Source of the DNA: Methylomonas rhizoryzae
GTDB lineage: Bacteria > Pseudomonadota > Gammaproteobacteria > Methylococcales > Methylomonadaceae
Length of the DNA: 64,000 bases
Assembly (NCBI RefSeq): GCF_008632455.1
Contig: NZ_CP043929.1
Coordinates: forward strand, 992,001-1,056,000
Direction: 5' to 3'
Shown here: positions 45,734 to 57,013 of the stretch, in pieces
Position numbering within the stretch: position 1 is the stretch's first letter
Layout: the number at the start of each line of letters is the position of its first letter
Program-made: the position numbers and the translations under genes
Notes under the pieces: model-generated
Told to the model about the DNA's origin: nothing
Seen by the model: only the letters and a program-made list of their open reading frames with translations
The model's database searches: none

Positions 45734-48700
45734 ACGTATCCGCGTGGTGCATCCGCAATCCGATTCCGGCCATGATGTTGTTCGTGCTGCTGAGCTTTGC
45801 CGGCATGCACAGTTTCAAGGCCATGAAGGTGCAAAATTTTCCGGACCTGGAACTGCCGACGGTCACCGTGACTGCGACTTTGCCCGGTGCGTCGCCGGCG
45901 CAAATGGAAACCGAAGTGACGCGAAAAATCGAAAATGCGCTGGCCACGTTACAGGGCTTGAAGCACATTACCAGCAAAGTCCAAGACGGTAGCGTCACGA
46001 TTACCGTGCAATTTCGCTTGGAGAAACCGGTGCAGGAGGCGGTGGACGACGTGCGCTCCGCCGTTACCAAAGTCCGTACCGATTTACCCGGCGATTTGCG
46101 CGATCCGGTGGTCAATAAATTGGACTTGGCCGGCTCGCCGATTTTTGCGTTTACCGTCCGTTCCAAACAACGCGACGACGAGGCCTTGTCGTGGTTCGTC
46201 GACGACACCGTTTCCAAACGACTGTTGGCTGTCAACGGCGTCGGCGCGGTCACCCGGGTAGGCGGCGCCAGCCGGGAAGTGACTATTGGGTTGGATCCTG
46301 TCAAGCTGCAAGCCTTGGGCGCTACGGCGGCCGACATTTCCCGGCAATTGCGCGACATGCAACGCGAAAGCGCCGGCGGCCGTACCGATTTGGGTAGCGG
46401 CGAGCAACCGGTGCGTACCCTGGCGAACGTGGCCTCGGTAGACGAACTGCGACCGCTGCAATTGACCTTGCCGGACGGTCGGCACATCCGCCTGGATCAA
46501 GTCGCGCAAATCGACGATTCGGTGGCCGAACCGCGCGCCGCTGCGTTTTTGGACGGCAAACCGGTAGTCGGCTTCGAAGTAACCCGCAGTCGGGGCGCCG
46601 GCGAGGTGGAAGTCGGCAGCGGGGTCAAACGCGTCTTGGCGGAATTGGCCGCGGCCAATCCCGACATAGAATTCACTGAGGCATTCAATTTCGTCGCGCC
46701 GGTGGAGGAAGAATTCGAAGGCTCGATGTCTATGCTGTACGAGGGCAGTGCGCTGGCCGTACTGGTCGTGTGGCTGTTTCTGCGCGATTGGCGGGCAACC
46801 TTTATTTCGGCGGTAGCCTTGCCGTTGTCGGTTCTGCCGGCATTCGCCGGTATGGACTATTTAGGCTTTTCGTTGAATGTGATCACTTTGTTGGCGCTGT
46901 CCTTGGTGATAGGCATATTGGTCGACGATGCGATTGTGGAGGTGGAAAACATCGTCCGCCACCTGCGGATGGGAAAATCCCCGTACCAGGCGGCCATGGA
47001 AGCGGCCGACGAGATCGGTCTGGCGGTGGTGGCCACGACCTTTGCGTTAGTGGCGGTGTTTTTGCCTACGGCGTTCATGAGCGGGGTAGCCGGGCGGTTT
47101 TTCAAACAATTCGGTTGGACGGCGGCGCTAGCGGTGATGGCGTCTTTAGTCGTGGCGCGCATGTTGACGCCGATGATGGCGGCCTATCTGTTAAAAGCCC
47201 ATCCCGAAGCCGGCGGAAGCGAAGGGCCCGTGATGCGGCATTACATGCGGGCCGCAGCCTGGTGTTTAACGCACCGGTTGACGACTATCACCGGTGCGGC
47301 GCTGTTTTTCGTCGCCTCGCTGCTGTTAATTCCGCTGTTGCCGACCGGATTTCTGCCGGCCGACGACAATCCGCAAACCCAAGTGTTCGTGGAATTGCCG
47401 CCGGGCGCGACGTTGCATCAGACCGAACAGGCCGCGGAAACCGCTCGGCGGCTACTTGCGCCAATTCCCTATGTGCAACGCGTCTATACCACCATAGGTG
47501 CCGGTTCTGCCGGTACCGATCCGATGGCCGGCTCGCAAGGCAGCGGCGAGGTCAGAAAAGCCACCTTGACCATCACCTTGGCCGGGCGCAACGCCCGGCC
47601 GCTGCGCAAGCAGGCAATCGAGTTGCAAATCCGGCAAGCGCTGCAGCAATTACCCGGCGTCCGCATCAAAATCGGTTTGGGTGCTTCCGGCGAAAAATAC
47701 GTCTTGGTGTTGAGCGGCGACGATCCGCAAGCGTTGAGTCGTGCCGCCCGTGCCGTGGAACAGGATTTACGGACCATACCCGGCTTAGGCAGCATTGCTT
47801 CCAGCGCGGCTTTGATACGGCCTGAGATTGCCGTGCGTCCGGATTTCGCCCGCGCGGCCGATTTAGGCGTGACGACGACGGCCTTGGCCGAAACCCTGCG
47901 GATTGCCACGGTCGGCGATTACGATTGGTCGCTGTCCAAACTGAATTTGGCGCAACGGCAAGTGCCGATGGTGGTCAAATTGGCGCCGGAAGGCCGTCGC
48001 GATTTGGCGGTGCTGGAACGGCTGGCGGTGCCGTCCAGCAAAGCCGGCAGCGCTACGGTGTTGGTAGGCCAAGTGGCCAAGCTGGAGTTGTCCAGCGGCC
48101 CGGCGGTGATAGACCGCTACGACCGCTCGCGCAACGTCAATTTCGAAATCGAATTGTCCGGCCTGCCCTTGGGCGACGTCACCGCCGCGGTGCAAAATCT
48201 GCCCAGCATCAACAACCTGCCGGCCGGCGTGAAACAAATCAACATCGGCGACGCCGAAATGATGGAGGAATTGTTCGGCAGTTTCGGCTTGGCCATGCTG
48301 ACCGGGGTGTTGTGCATACTGGTGGTGCTGATCTTGCTGTTCAAGGATTTTTTGCAACCCATCACGATATTGGCGGCGCTGCCATTGGCGTTCGGCGGCG
48401 GCTTTGTGGCCTTGCTATTGACCGGCAAGGCGTTTTCCATGCCGTCTCTGATCGGCTTGGTCATGCTGATGGGGATTGCCACCAAAAATTCCATCTTGCT
48501 GGTGGAATACGCCATCGTCGCCCGCCGCGACCACGGTTTAAGCCGGGTCGAGGCTTTGCTGGACGCTTGCCATAAAAGGGCTAGGCCCATCGTGATGACG
48601 ACCATCGCCATGGGAGCCGGCATGCTGCCTATCGCGATGGGCGCCGGCGACGCCGATCCGTCCTTCCGCAGCCCTATGGCTATCGCCGTTATCGGCGGAT

Positions 48701-48846
48701 TGGCGACCTCAACCTTGCTCAGTTTGTTGGTCATTCCGGTGGCTTACACCTATTTGGACGACTGCAAGCAGGGCGGGCTGGCGTTTTGGCGGCGGCTTAC
48801 CGGTACTGCGGTGGCTATCGATGAGACGAGGCCCGGAATAAGCTAA
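45730..48846 (+). CDS. RND-family efflux pump inner-membrane subunit
   Basis: The protein has 1038 residues with the 12-span RND layout and two large periplasmic loops. Landmarks are FPDLELPTVTVTATLPGASP (about 37), the TM4 proton relay region GILVDDAIVEVENI (about 395) and LVMLMGIATKNSILLVEY near 910. Charged TM4 residues of drug pumps (DD) are present, so an HAE1/MexF-like drug or lipid exporter is likely. No outer-membrane channel gene is adjacent; the NodT-type protein upstream could serve. Confidence 0.93.
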   Translation: MNVSAWCIRNPIPAMMLFVLLSFAGMHSFKAMKVQNFPDLELPTVTVTATLPGASPAQMETEVTRKIENALATLQGLKHITSKVQDGSVTITVQFRLEKPVQEAVDDVRSAVTKVRTDLPGDLRDPVVNKLDLAGSPIFAFTVRSKQRDDEALSWFVDDTVSKRLLAVNGVGAVTRVGGASREVTIGLDPVKLQALGATAADISRQLRDMQRESAGGRTDLGSGEQPVRTLANVASVDELRPLQLTLPDGRHIRLDQVAQIDDSVAEPRAAAFLDGKPVVGFEVTRSRGAGEVEVGSGVKRVLAELAAANPDIEFTEAFNFVAPVEEEFEGSMSMLYEGSALAVLVVWLFLRDWRATFISAVALPLSVLPAFAGMDYLGFSLNVITLLALSLVIGILVDDAIVEVENIVRHLRMGKSPYQAAMEAADEIGLAVVATTFALVAVFLPTAFMSGVAGRFFKQFGWTAALAVMASLVVARMLTPMMAAYLLKAHPEAGGSEGPVMRHYMRAAAWCLTHRLTTITGAALFFVASLLLIPLLPTGFLPADDNPQTQVFVELPPGATLHQTEQAAETARRLLAPIPYVQRVYTTIGAGSAGTDPMAGSQGSGEVRKATLTITLAGRNARPLRKQAIELQIRQALQQLPGVRIKIGLGASGEKYVLVLSGDDPQALSRAARAVEQDLRTIPGLGSIASSAALIRPEIAVRPDFARAADLGVTTTALAETLRIATVGDYDWSLSKLNLAQRQVPMVVKLAPEGRRDLAVLERLAVPSSKAGSATVLVGQVAKLELSSGPAVIDRYDRSRNVNFEIELSGLPLGDVTAAVQNLPSINNLPAGVKQINIGDAEMMEELFGSFGLAMLTGVLCILVVLILLFKDFLQPITILAALPLAFGGGFVALLLTGKAFSMPSLIGLVMLMGIATKNSILLVEYAIVARRDHGLSRVEALLDACHKRARPIVMTTIAMGAGMLPIAMGAGDADPSFRSPMAIAVIGGLATSTLLSLLVIPVAYTYLDDCKQGGLAFWRRLTGTAVAIDETRPGIS

Positions 48847-48869
48847 GACGGTTGCGTCAATTCCTTTTT

Positions 48870-49325
48870 TTAGCGGATCATCCAATCCGCCCGCTTTGTT
48901 GGGTTGAAACGTTCGGAACGGAGAATATGCCATGCACCGTTTAAGGCTATGCCTAGCAGTTGAAAAATAAACAAGTAAACCGATAACCAAATCGGCAGGA
49001 AAAACAACACGGCAAAGTCCGCTGCCACAGCTACGTTCTCAAGCAAAGCTATGGTGATCCAGGGCAATGCCAACGTGTTCCAACTGAACACCCAAAAACC
49101 GGCTAACCAACGTTGCCCTATTAGCAGAGCGCCGAGTAACACTCCGATACAACAGATGACTATTTCGGTCAATTCGGCCCGAAAGGCGATCATAGGCAGG
49201 CTGTAAAAACCGGTGCCTGAGGGCAAACCGAACAGTTGGAACAGATGCACCATCAAGGCGTACAAAGAGACGAGTAATAGGCCGATGAAAGCTGCAAGCC
49301 AGGGATGGGGGTTAGTGGTCTTCAT
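48870..49325 (-). CDS. Small membrane protein of unknown function
   Basis: The protein has 151 residues from ATG 49325 (MKTTNPHPWLAAFIGLLLVS). Four hydrophobic spans are visible (about 9-30, 45-68, 75-95 and 100-130). I do not recognise the family. It is convergent with the RND gene across 23 bases. The longer frame to 49454 has no family or ribosome-binding-site support. Confidence 0.65.
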   Translation of the reverse strand: MKTTNPHPWLAAFIGLLLVSLYALMVHLFQLFGLPSGTGFYSLPMIAFRAELTEIVICCIGVLLGALLIGQRWLAGFWVFSWNTLALPWITIALLENVAVAADFAVLFFLPIWLSVYLFIFQLLGIALNGAWHILRSERFNPTKRADWMIR

Positions 49326-49817
49326 TAAACCGGCTCCGGAATGTAAGGGCTCATCCGCTCCACCGGTAAACAGATTCGTCGGGGTGCAGCCTGAGATTTT
49401 TGGATCAAGAATGGCGATCGAATATCTTGGAACCATGGCAACGCAGTGGTCCATCGCAATTGGTGTGCTGCATTGAGCAGCAGATTAATATCCGCATGTT
49501 CACGGAGCGGCTAAGCGGCTATCGAAAATTACCTGCACCGGTATCGTCTGCACCGATCCCGGTGCAGGTTGGGCCAGCGCCAACCGCAGCGATTGTCTTT
49601 ACGCTCGCCCAAGGCTATCGTCTGGAATTACCGGCTTCCGTGTTACCCTGCCCCGCTCGAATCCTTTGTCGAATAGTAACGCAACCAATAAAAGCCAATT
49701 TTCTGGTAATGCCGAATGGGCCGCAATCCGAAGCCGATGAGAACTGAGTGTCGGCTTGTTTGGCGCTTGGAATGTAAATGATTCGACCGTGGATTATCCG
49801 GCGGAATAGACATCGGT
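49326..49817. other. Degenerate non-coding DNA next to an Rhs remnant
   Basis: There is no intact gene here. A perfect 11-bp hairpin lies at 49531-49569 (ACCTGCACCGG / CCGGTGCAGGT). The plus-strand frame across about 49520-49690 contains PIPVQV and YRLELPAS, which loosely resembles the end of IS66-type accessory TnpA proteins; this is weak and may be chance. The rest shows nothing recognisable. Confidence 0.4.
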
Positions 49818-50067
49818 ATCAGCAGCGGCCGGCGGCGGGTGTTGAAAACCAACGGGGCCGGGCAAACCCGCTACGTCTACGACACCGCCGGCCGCTTGAT
49901 CTACGAACAAACCGGCAGCGCCCGCAACTACGTGTGGCTGGGCGACAACCCTTCTGACAAGGGGGCTGGCCGTGGTCGACCAAAAAACCGACGGCAGTCT
50001 GGCCGCGCTCTACTACATCGAAACCGACTTCGCCAACACCCCGCGCTATCTGTTCAAAAAACATTAG
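49818..50067 (+). pseudogene. Rhs/YD-repeat protein remnant, frameshifted
   Basis: The first frame reads RYVYDTAGRLIYEQTGS and NYVWLGDNP, a typical Rhs core. After about 14 extra bases (near 49949-49962) the homology resumes in another frame with LAVVDQKTDGSLAALYYIE and TDFANTPRYLF, ending at TAG 50065-50067. It has no start, no upstream repeats and no toxin tip. It is a fragment of a polymorphic toxin or wall-associated Rhs gene left by rearrangement. Confidence 0.85.
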
Positions 50068-50106
50068 GACTCGGTATGTCCATATGCACTGATGAAGCCG
50101 ACCGGA

Positions 50107-51408
50107 TTAAAAGGTAACCACCACATCGGCGCCGAAAATAAACTGGCTGTCCTTGTTGCGTTCGTCGTATGCATCGACACCTTGCGACCAATCGTAGCGC
50201 GCTTCGGGTCTAACCATTAACCACTTCTCCGGCTTCCAGTTCACGCCGAGCGTCGCGGCATAATAGTTGGCCGCTCCGGTCGCCAGTACCGCGCAACTTG
50301 GGCACATTTGACCGACCCGAACGCCGTCGTCGTCGCGAAACCATTCGCCGCGCAGGCCCACTCCCAACGTATCGGACACGTCGTATTTCAGTTGCGAATG
50401 AATACCGTACCATTCGGCGTCGGCGAAATTGTTCAACGGATGCTGCTGCTCGATACCGTGGTCGTGTTGCAGCACGTAGTGCCAGCGCTCGGCGAAGTTG
50501 TGCTGAAAGACCAGGCTGTAAAAGGTGCGGTTATCGCGTTTGTCGATGCCGGTCTGGCGCTGGAATTCGCGCAGATTGTTGTCGCTGTTGACGTCGCCGG
50601 TGATCAGCGTGGCGGTGAAGGAGGTCGCCGCATCGTCGCTGGCCCAGGTGGCGCCGCCCAGGAAATTCCAGTTCTCCATGTTTTTGTCGAATCCGTCCCA
50701 GGCGCCATTGCCGTCCAGCACACCATTCAATTTAGTGTGGCCGCCAGTGACTGCGCCCAAGGTGATACTTAAATTGTCGTTTAGCGGATAAGTGGTGGTC
50801 ATACCGAAATGGGTAAACGGCTCGCCGTATTGGAAGGTATAGGGATGGGTGTAGAAAAAATTGTCCGGCGACAATCCGGTCTCGTAGCCCATGATCGTAT
50901 AAAACCGGCCGATGCGCGTCTTCAGGCCGTTGCCCAGCGGCATGAAAATATCCAGATAGGCATTGGGGATCGCCAGCTTGTAGAAACGCTCGTCGGAGCC
51001 GATCAAGCGGTTGTCCCAATGCCCGCCACCGTAGGGGTTGATGGTGTTAAAACGGGCGTCGCTGCCGTACATCAGGGTCAGCATGCCACCGATGTCCCAA
51101 TGGTCGCCGCCGGTATCGACGTCGCGGATCAACTCGCCGCCGAGCTGGTGCAGATTGAACTCGTTGGCGCGGTCGGCAAACACCACGGGGCCATTGTAGC
51201 GGTCGCCCGGATCGTTGGCGTTGTAAACGATACCGGCGTCGGCCCAACTGCGGACGTGTAAATTGGCGGCCTTCATCCAGGGCAAGTCGTTGATAAACGA
51301 CAGGCCGTTCAATAAACCGGCGCGTTCCTCGGCCGGTAATGGCGACATCGCCAACAATAGCGGTGCGGCATACAGCCAGTCGCGAGTTCGGGAAGCAGGG
51401 GTTGGCAT
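50107..51408 (-). CDS. Outer-membrane beta-barrel porin (OmpL/BBP2-like)
   Basis: The protein has 433 residues from ATG 51408 (AGGAG site eight bases upstream; an earlier GTG/ATG at 51429 lacks this). The N-terminus MPTPASRTRDWLYAAPLLLA is a signal peptide. The rest has alternating beta-strand patterns rich in Tyr, Trp, Asn and Gly, with the end FIFGADVVVTF carrying the terminal Phe of outer-membrane barrels. It lies 122 bases downstream of the guanidine operon, beyond two hairpins, so it is probably separately transcribed but may serve solute entry. Confidence 0.8.
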   Translation of the reverse strand: MPTPASRTRDWLYAAPLLLAMSPLPAEERAGLLNGLSFINDLPWMKAANLHVRSWADAGIVYNANDPGDRYNGPVVFADRANEFNLHQLGGELIRDVDTGGDHWDIGGMLTLMYGSDARFNTINPYGGGHWDNRLIGSDERFYKLAIPNAYLDIFMPLGNGLKTRIGRFYTIMGYETGLSPDNFFYTHPYTFQYGEPFTHFGMTTTYPLNDNLSITLGAVTGGHTKLNGVLDGNGAWDGFDKNMENWNFLGGATWASDDAATSFTATLITGDVNSDNNLREFQRQTGIDKRDNRTFYSLVFQHNFAERWHYVLQHDHGIEQQHPLNNFADAEWYGIHSQLKYDVSDTLGVGLRGEWFRDDDGVRVGQMCPSCAVLATGAANYYAATLGVNWKPEKWLMVRPEARYDWSQGVDAYDERNKDSQFIFGADVVVTF

Positions 51409-51449
51409 GAGTATTCTCCTGTCGGTCAATGAGTCAGCAAACTTTTTTC

Positions 51450-51487
51450 GGGCGCAAACGCCCCCGCAAGCCGGAAAATCCGGCTTG
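51450..51487 (-). repeat. Tandem hairpins between guanidine operon and porin
   Basis: GGGCG-CAAA-CGCCC (51450-51463) and CAAGCCGG-AAAAT-CCGGCTTG (51467-51487, perfect 8-bp stem) lie in the 122-base gap. On the minus strand they follow the last guanidine-operon gene. There is no T-run in that direction. They may form a 3'-end structure or a factor-dependent stop. Confidence 0.5.
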
Positions 51488-51530
51488 AATGGTTAGGATT
51501 GAGGAAAATTAAATGGCTAAAACCGGCGGC

Positions 51531-53339
51531 TTAGTCCGGGCGAGTGAGATAAGCGCGCCAGCCGCCGAAGCCGGTGATGTCCAGTGCCTCGCGCACGGCG
51601 GCCGCCTCGCAGACAAAGCCCTGTACGCTCGTACCATCCTGCAATTGCACCCGGCCTATGCCCAGCGGCGCCGGGATTTCGGCGACGAATTCGCCGTATC
51701 GGTGAATTGGCAAAGCCCAGACCTCAACGGCGATGGCCGCGCCGGTGTCGTCGCGTACCATGCCGGGCCGCTTGCCGTCCGGCAATGCGTACAGCCGATA
51801 CGTGGGCGCGGTGTGCGTGCATTGCAGCAACATGCCGCCGCGACCGGTCAACAGATGATTCAGCGGCAGGCCGGACAGATGCGCGCCGCACACCGCGACC
51901 CGAACAAAGCCGGCCAAGTCGTCGCCGTCCGCTGCGGGAAATTCTGAGCTTAAGGTTTCGGAGACACCCAATGTATGCGGCGCCAACTGTTCTCGGCGTT
52001 TCGCCAACGCCAGCAAAGCCCGGTCGGCAAAGGCCGGCGCGCACAGCGTGATGCCGAACGGCAGGCCATTGCCGCGAAACCCGGCCGGCAGTGCGATGGC
52101 GCTCAGGTCGAGCAGATTCATGAAATTGGTGTAATAGCCCAGCCGGCTGTTCAATTCGACCGGATTGGTTTCGACGGCGGCAATCGGGTAAATCGTGCCG
52201 GTGGTCGGCGTGACCAACACATCGACCTGTCGCCAGATTGCATCGCTTTGCCGCTTCAAGTCCTGTAAGCGGTAAAACGCACGCCAGGCATCGGCGGCCG
52301 ACAAGTCCGACGCTTTGGCCAAAATGTCCCTGGTAACCGGAAATAAAGCCTCGGCGTTGGATTGCAGGAGGTCACCGGCCACCAGATAACGCTCGGCCAG
52401 CCACGGCCCGGCGTAAAGCAAGTCGGCGGCATCCAGCAAGGGCTGAATGTCCACTTCGACCATGCTGCCGCCTTGGGCCTGCAATTGCGCGACAGCCTCG
52501 GCAAGCAAGGCTTCCGCCGCATCGTCGCCGAAAAATTGCAATTGCTCCGGCTTCGGCACTCCGCAGCGAAAGCGGCCGGCAAAGCCGGGCGGCACCGGCG
52601 AGGGCTGGTCTCGCCGGTTGTAAGCGTCCGTAGCGTCGTACACATTGGCGACTTGTAGCACCCGCTCGGCGTCGGCGGCCGTCAACGCAAACACCGAGAC
52701 GCAATCCAAACTACGACAAGCCGGCACCACGCCAGACGTGCTTAACAAGCCCCGCGTTGGTTTGACACCAACCAAGTTATTGAAGGCCGCCGGCACCCGA
52801 CCGGACCCGGCTGTGTCGGTGCCCAAGGCAAAACTGGCCAGACCGCTCGCCACCGCGACTGCCGAGCCCGAACTGGAACCACCGGCGATGTATTCTGGAT
52901 CGAAACTGTTACAGCACACGCCGTAGGGCGAGCGGGTACCGACCAAGCCGGTCGCGAATTGGTCCAGATTGGTTTTGCCCAGCGGAATCGCACCGGCGGC
53001 TATCAGTTGCCGGACCACGAACGCCGATTGCTCGGGCTGGTAGGCATAGGCCGGGCAAGCCGCCGTCGTGGGTAAATCGACCAGATCGATATTGTCCTTG
53101 ATCGCAAACGGAATGCCATACAAGGGCAACTCGTCCGGCGACTGGTCTGCCAGCGCCTCGGCATAAGCCTGCAGCCGTTCGAGCGGCACGCGGTTGATCC
53201 AGACCCCGCGCTGCGGTGCCGATTCCAATCGCTGCCACAGCATGCTTACCAGCGCCGTCGGCGTCAGCATACCGTCGCGGTAGGCGTGGCTCAGACCAGC
53301 GATGCTCAGGACTTCCGGTAATTCGCTCCAGGTTGTCAT
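51531..53339 (-). CDS. atzF: Allophanate hydrolase (guanidine/urea pathway)
   Basis: The protein has 602 residues from ATG 53339, overlapping the carboxylase stop by four bases. The amidase-signature domain (about 1-450) has catalytic Lys in AIKDNID, and Ser residues in [13 protein letters not shown] and [14 protein letters not shown]-terminal allophanate hydrolase domain follows (about 480-600). It converts allophanate to 2 NH3 and 2 CO2. It is the final enzyme of the pathway and is translationally coupled to the carboxylase. Confidence 0.95.
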   Translation of the reverse strand: MTTWSELPEVLSIAGLSHAYRDGMLTPTALVSMLWQRLESAPQRGVWINRVPLERLQAYAEALADQSPDELPLYGIPFAIKDNIDLVDLPTTAACPAYAYQPEQSAFVVRQLIAAGAIPLGKTNLDQFATGLVGTRSPYGVCCNSFDPEYIAGGSSSGSAVAVASGLASFALGTDTAGSGRVPAAFNNLVGVKPTRGLLSTSGVVPACRSLDCVSVFALTAADAERVLQVANVYDATDAYNRRDQPSPVPPGFAGRFRCGVPKPEQLQFFGDDAAEALLAEAVAQLQAQGGSMVEVDIQPLLDAADLLYAGPWLAERYLVAGDLLQSNAEALFPVTRDILAKASDLSAADAWRAFYRLQDLKRQSDAIWRQVDVLVTPTTGTIYPIAAVETNPVELNSRLGYYTNFMNLLDLSAIALPAGFRGNGLPFGITLCAPAFADRALLALAKRREQLAPHTLGVSETLSSEFPAADGDDLAGFVRVAVCGAHLSGLPLNHLLTGRGGMLLQCTHTAPTYRLYALPDGKRPGMVRDDTGAAIAVEVWALPIHRYGEFVAEIPAPLGIGRVQLQDGTSVQGFVCEAAAVREALDITGFGGWRAYLTRPD

Positions 53340-56300
53340 GCCTCCTCCCCGGCCTGCAACACCAATAAATCCTGGCCGGCGCTGATTTGTCCGCCTTCGG
53401 CGCAAAACACTTGCCAGACCGTACCGTCCTCTGGTGCCGTTACCGGAAACTCCATTTTCATCGATTCGACCACCACCAAGGCATCGCCTTGCTTGACCCT
53501 ATCGCCGGCCTTGACCAGTACTTGCCAGACGTTGCCGGCGATATGGCTGGCCACGGCCCGGGCACCGGCCGGCAAGTCCAGCTCGGTATCGATGGCCGCC
53601 GCCGCGACGGCCTGATCGTCGGCGTAAACCTGGCCGGCTTGCGCCCAGCGTTCGCGTTCGGCGTCGAAGGCCGCCTGTTGCCGGCTTTTACATGCGGCGA
53701 TCTCGCCGGCGTGTGTGCGCAGAAACTCGTTGTACTGGCGCAAACTGAAGGTTTCCTCGCGGATATCCAGTTTGAGCTTGCCGCTGATCAAGTCCTGCCG
53801 ATGACGCAGCAATTCCTCGGCGGATACCGGATAGAAGCGGATTTGGTCGAAAAAGCGCAGCAGCCACGGCTTGCCGTCGCGAAAATCGGCGGTTTGCCGG
53901 TAGCGGTTCCACATCGGCACGGTGCGACCGACAAACTGGTAGCCGCCCGGTCCTTCCATGCCGTACACGCACAGATAAGCACCGCCGATGCCGACCGCGT
54001 TCTCCGGGGTCCAGGTCCGGGCCGGGTTGTACTTGGTGGTCACCAGCCGGTGGCGTGGATCGATAGGCGTCGCCACCGGCGCGCCCAGATAGACGTCGCC
54101 CAAGCCCATCACCAGATAACTGGCGTTGAACAGGATGTCCTTGACTTGGTCGATACTGTCCAGCCCGTTAATGCGACGGATGAACTCGATATTGCTCGGG
54201 CACCACGGCGCATCCTTGCGCACCGACTGCATGTATTTTTCGATCGCCAGTTGCGTGGATGGGTCGTCCCAGGACAGCGGCAGGTGGACGATGCGGGTCG
54301 GCACTTCCATGTCTTCGATGGCCGGCAGTTCCGCTTCGGCTTGCGCCAGAATCCGCAGCAGTTCGTCCAGCGGCAGGCGGCGGTCGTAGTGCACTTGCAA
54401 GGAGCGGATGCCCGGCGTCAGATCGACGATGCCGGCGATGCGGCGTTGTTGCAGCCAGGTCATCAAGGCATGCACCCGAAAGCGCAGATTAAGGTCCAAT
54501 ACCAAGGGACCGTACTCGATCAGCAGATTGCGGTCGCCGGCCTGGCGATAGGTTACCGCCACCCGGTCTTGGCCGGCCGGAAGCTGGGCCAGGATGCAGC
54601 TTTCCGCGAAATCGGGTGGTGCCGGCAGTTCCGGTAACGCGGCATGAGCCGGGTCGGCCAAGGCCTGCTCGACCTGGGCATCCAGTTTTGCCGCTTGCGC
54701 GCGGTTCAAGCGGATGAAACGCACGCTATTGCCGGGCTTCAATTGGCCCAGCTTCCACAATTCGGCCGCGACCACGGTAGCTGGACAGACAAACCCGCCC
54801 AGACTGGGGCCGTCCGGGCCGAGAATCACAGGCATGTCGCCGGTGAAATCCACCGCGCCGATGGCGTAGGCGTTGTCGTGGATGTTGGACGGATGCAAAC
54901 CGGCCTCGCCGCCGTCGCTACGGGCCCAGCGCGGTTTCGGGCCGATCAAACGGATGCCGGTGCGATTGGAGTTGTAATGTACCTCCCAATCGGTCGCGAA
55001 AAATTCGGCGATGTCCGCGTCGGTAAAAAAGTCCGGCGCGCCGTGTGGGCCGTACAGCACGCCAATTTGCCAGTGCTCGGCGTAACGGGGCAGCGCGCCT
55101 CGATTCGGCACGATTTCCTCGGCAAAGGCTGTTTCCGCCGCGACCGGCAACACGTCGCCGACCCGCAGCACCCGGCCGCCGTGGCCGCCGAACTGGCCGA
55201 GCGTGAAGGTGGCTCGGCTGCCCAGATATTCCGGCACGTCGAAGCCGCCTTGTATCGCCAGATAACTGCGGCAACCCTGGCCGGCAATATTGCCCAGTTT
55301 CAACACGTCGCCGGCCGCAACTGCAATCGCCTGCCAGTAGGGTATGGCTTGACCGTTCAACTCGGCTTGCATCGCTGCGCCGGTTAACACGATGCGGGTG
55401 GCAAAATTGAAGCGCAGGCTGGGGCCGTTGATGGCCATTTCCAGCCCGGCCGCATCCTCCGGGTTACCCAAAATTCGGTTCGCCAAGCGAAAGGCCAGCA
55501 TATCCATCGGCCCGGACGGTGGCACGCCGACGTCCCAATAACCCAAGCGCCCCGGATAATCCTGAATCATGCTTTGGGTGCCGGCTTCCAGCACGTCCAG
55601 GGTGCGAGGCTGGTAGCTCAGGCCAGCCAGGTAGGCGGTGATCTGGTCACCATTACGAAATACGTCGTCGGCGACGATCCGCCGCAAATAGGCCAGATTG
55701 GTTTCGATGCCGTACAAGCGGGTGTCGGCCAAAGCTGCATCCATTTGCGCCAAGGCCTGTTCGCGATCTGCCGCATGGACGATGACTTTGGCCAGCAAGG
55801 GATCGTAATGCGGCGTGACCTCCAGGCCGTTCTCCAGCCAATGATCGACCCTGACCGCCTCGGGAAACCGGCAATCGGTCAGCAAGCCGGATGAAGGCTG
55901 GAAATTTTTGTTCGGGTCTTCGGCGTACACCCTGACTTGCATAGCCCAGCCTTGTGGCGCATGCCGGTATTGATCCAGAAATGCCCGGTCGCCGGCCGCC
56001 AACCGCAGCATCCAGGCCACCAGGTCGGTGGCGGTGACTTGCTCGGTGACGCCGTGTTCGACCTGCAAGCGGGTGTTGACTTCCAAAAAATAAAATTCGC
56101 CGCTGTCCTGGTCGTAAACGAATTCGACCGTGCCGGCGGAGCGATAACTCACTGCCTCGGCCAGCGCCAAGGCATGGCGGTAAAGTGCCGCGCGGGTCGC
56201 TTCGCTGAGACCCGGTGCCGGGGTTTCCTCGATCACTTTCTGGTTACGACGCTGTACCGAACAATCGCGCTCGCCCAAATGGATCACCCGCCCGGCGCCG

Positions 56301-56944
56301 TCGCCGAAAATCTGTACTTCGATATGGCGGGCGCGCTCGATGAATTTTTCCAGATACAAGCCGCTGTCCTTGAAGTTGGCCGCGCTCAAGCGCTGCACCA
56401 CCGCAAACGCCTCGCACAGCTCGGCCTCGGTGCGGCACAAGCGCATGCCGATACCGCCGCCGCCGGCCGTGCTTTTTAGCATCAGCGGGTAGCCTATATC
56501 GGTAGCCGCCTGCAAAGCCTGATCGATGTCCGCCAGCAAGCCGGTGCCGGGCAGTAAGGGCACGCCGCAGGTTTTGGCGATCTCGCGGGCAGTGTGTTTC
56601 AAACCAAAGCGCCGTAACTGCTCCGGCGTGGGACCGATGAACACGATGCCGGCGGCCGCGCATTGCTCGGCGAACTCGGCGTTTTCGCTCAGGAAGCCGT
56701 AGCCGGGATGAATGGCCTCGGCGCCGGTAGCCAGCGCTGCTGCCAGAATCCGCTCGCCGCGCAAATAGCTGTCCGCCGCCGCTGCGCCGCCGACGCACAC
56801 TGCTTCGTCGGCTTCCCGGACGTGGCGGGCATGGGCGTCGGCTTCGGAATATACCGCGACGCTGGCGACGCCCAATTCTTTTAAGGTCCGCATGATGCGG
56901 CAGGCGATTTCGCCGCGATTGGCGATCAATACCTTGTTAAACAT
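53336..56944 (-). CDS. Biotin-dependent guanidine carboxylase (urea carboxylase family)
   Basis: The protein has 1202 residues from ATG 56944 ([20 protein letters not shown]). Domains in order: biotin carboxylase (about 1-450, [12 protein letters not shown] loop), KipA/KipI-like carboxyltransferase (about 470-1090) and biotinyl carrier (about 1130-1200, VVESMKMEF with the biotin Lys). The family is often called urea carboxylase. Under a guanidine-I riboswitch, with two DUF1989 proteins beside it, guanidine is the likely substrate, giving carboxyguanidine. No frameshift was seen across its length. Confidence 0.94.
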   Translation of the reverse strand: MFNKVLIANRGEIACRIMRTLKELGVASVAVYSEADAHARHVREADEAVCVGGAAAADSYLRGERILAAALATGAEAIHPGYGFLSENAEFAEQCAAAGIVFIGPTPEQLRRFGLKHTAREIAKTCGVPLLPGTGLLADIDQALQAATDIGYPLMLKSTAGGGGIGMRLCRTEAELCEAFAVVQRLSAANFKDSGLYLEKFIERARHIEVQIFGDGAGRVIHLGERDCSVQRRNQKVIEETPAPGLSEATRAALYRHALALAEAVSYRSAGTVEFVYDQDSGEFYFLEVNTRLQVEHGVTEQVTATDLVAWMLRLAAGDRAFLDQYRHAPQGWAMQVRVYAEDPNKNFQPSSGLLTDCRFPEAVRVDHWLENGLEVTPHYDPLLAKVIVHAADREQALAQMDAALADTRLYGIETNLAYLRRIVADDVFRNGDQITAYLAGLSYQPRTLDVLEAGTQSMIQDYPGRLGYWDVGVPPSGPMDMLAFRLANRILGNPEDAAGLEMAINGPSLRFNFATRIVLTGAAMQAELNGQAIPYWQAIAVAAGDVLKLGNIAGQGCRSYLAIQGGFDVPEYLGSRATFTLGQFGGHGGRVLRVGDVLPVAAETAFAEEIVPNRGALPRYAEHWQIGVLYGPHGAPDFFTDADIAEFFATDWEVHYNSNRTGIRLIGPKPRWARSDGGEAGLHPSNIHDNAYAIGAVDFTGDMPVILGPDGPSLGGFVCPATVVAAELWKLGQLKPGNSVRFIRLNRAQAAKLDAQVEQALADPAHAALPELPAPPDFAESCILAQLPAGQDRVAVTYRQAGDRNLLIEYGPLVLDLNLRFRVHALMTWLQQRRIAGIVDLTPGIRSLQVHYDRRLPLDELLRILAQAEAELPAIEDMEVPTRIVHLPLSWDDPSTQLAIEKYMQSVRKDAPWCPSNIEFIRRINGLDSIDQVKDILFNASYLVMGLGDVYLGAPVATPIDPRHRLVTTKYNPARTWTPENAVGIGGAYLCVYGMEGPGGYQFVGRTVPMWNRYRQTADFRDGKPWLLRFFDQIRFYPVSAEELLRHRQDLISGKLKLDIREETFSLRQYNEFLRTHAGEIAACKSRQQAAFDAERERWAQAGQVYADDQAVAAAAIDTELDLPAGARAVASHIAGNVWQVLVKAGDRVKQGDALVVVESMKMEFPVTAPEDGTVWQVFCAEGGQISAGQDLLVLQAGEEA

Positions 56945-57013
56945 GAATCCTCGTTTGGCGGGCCGTCCCGCCTTGGCATACCGGCGCCGGGTCGTCCCGG
57001 CACGGCTCAAAGG

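Noticed and set aside
46770..47825. 351-codon frame overlapping the RND pump on the same strand
   Set aside because: It is an out-of-frame Arg/Gly-rich reading of the RND gene, whose own frame is intact.
53387..54637. 416-codon plus-strand open frame opposite the guanidine carboxylase
   Set aside because: It is antisense to the carboxylase, whose biotin and carboxyltransferase motifs are clear; no independent support.
53336..56944. Urea carboxylase as the function of the biotin enzyme
   Set aside because: The guanidine-I riboswitch and the two DUF1989 genes indicate guanidine; urea may be a side substrate only.
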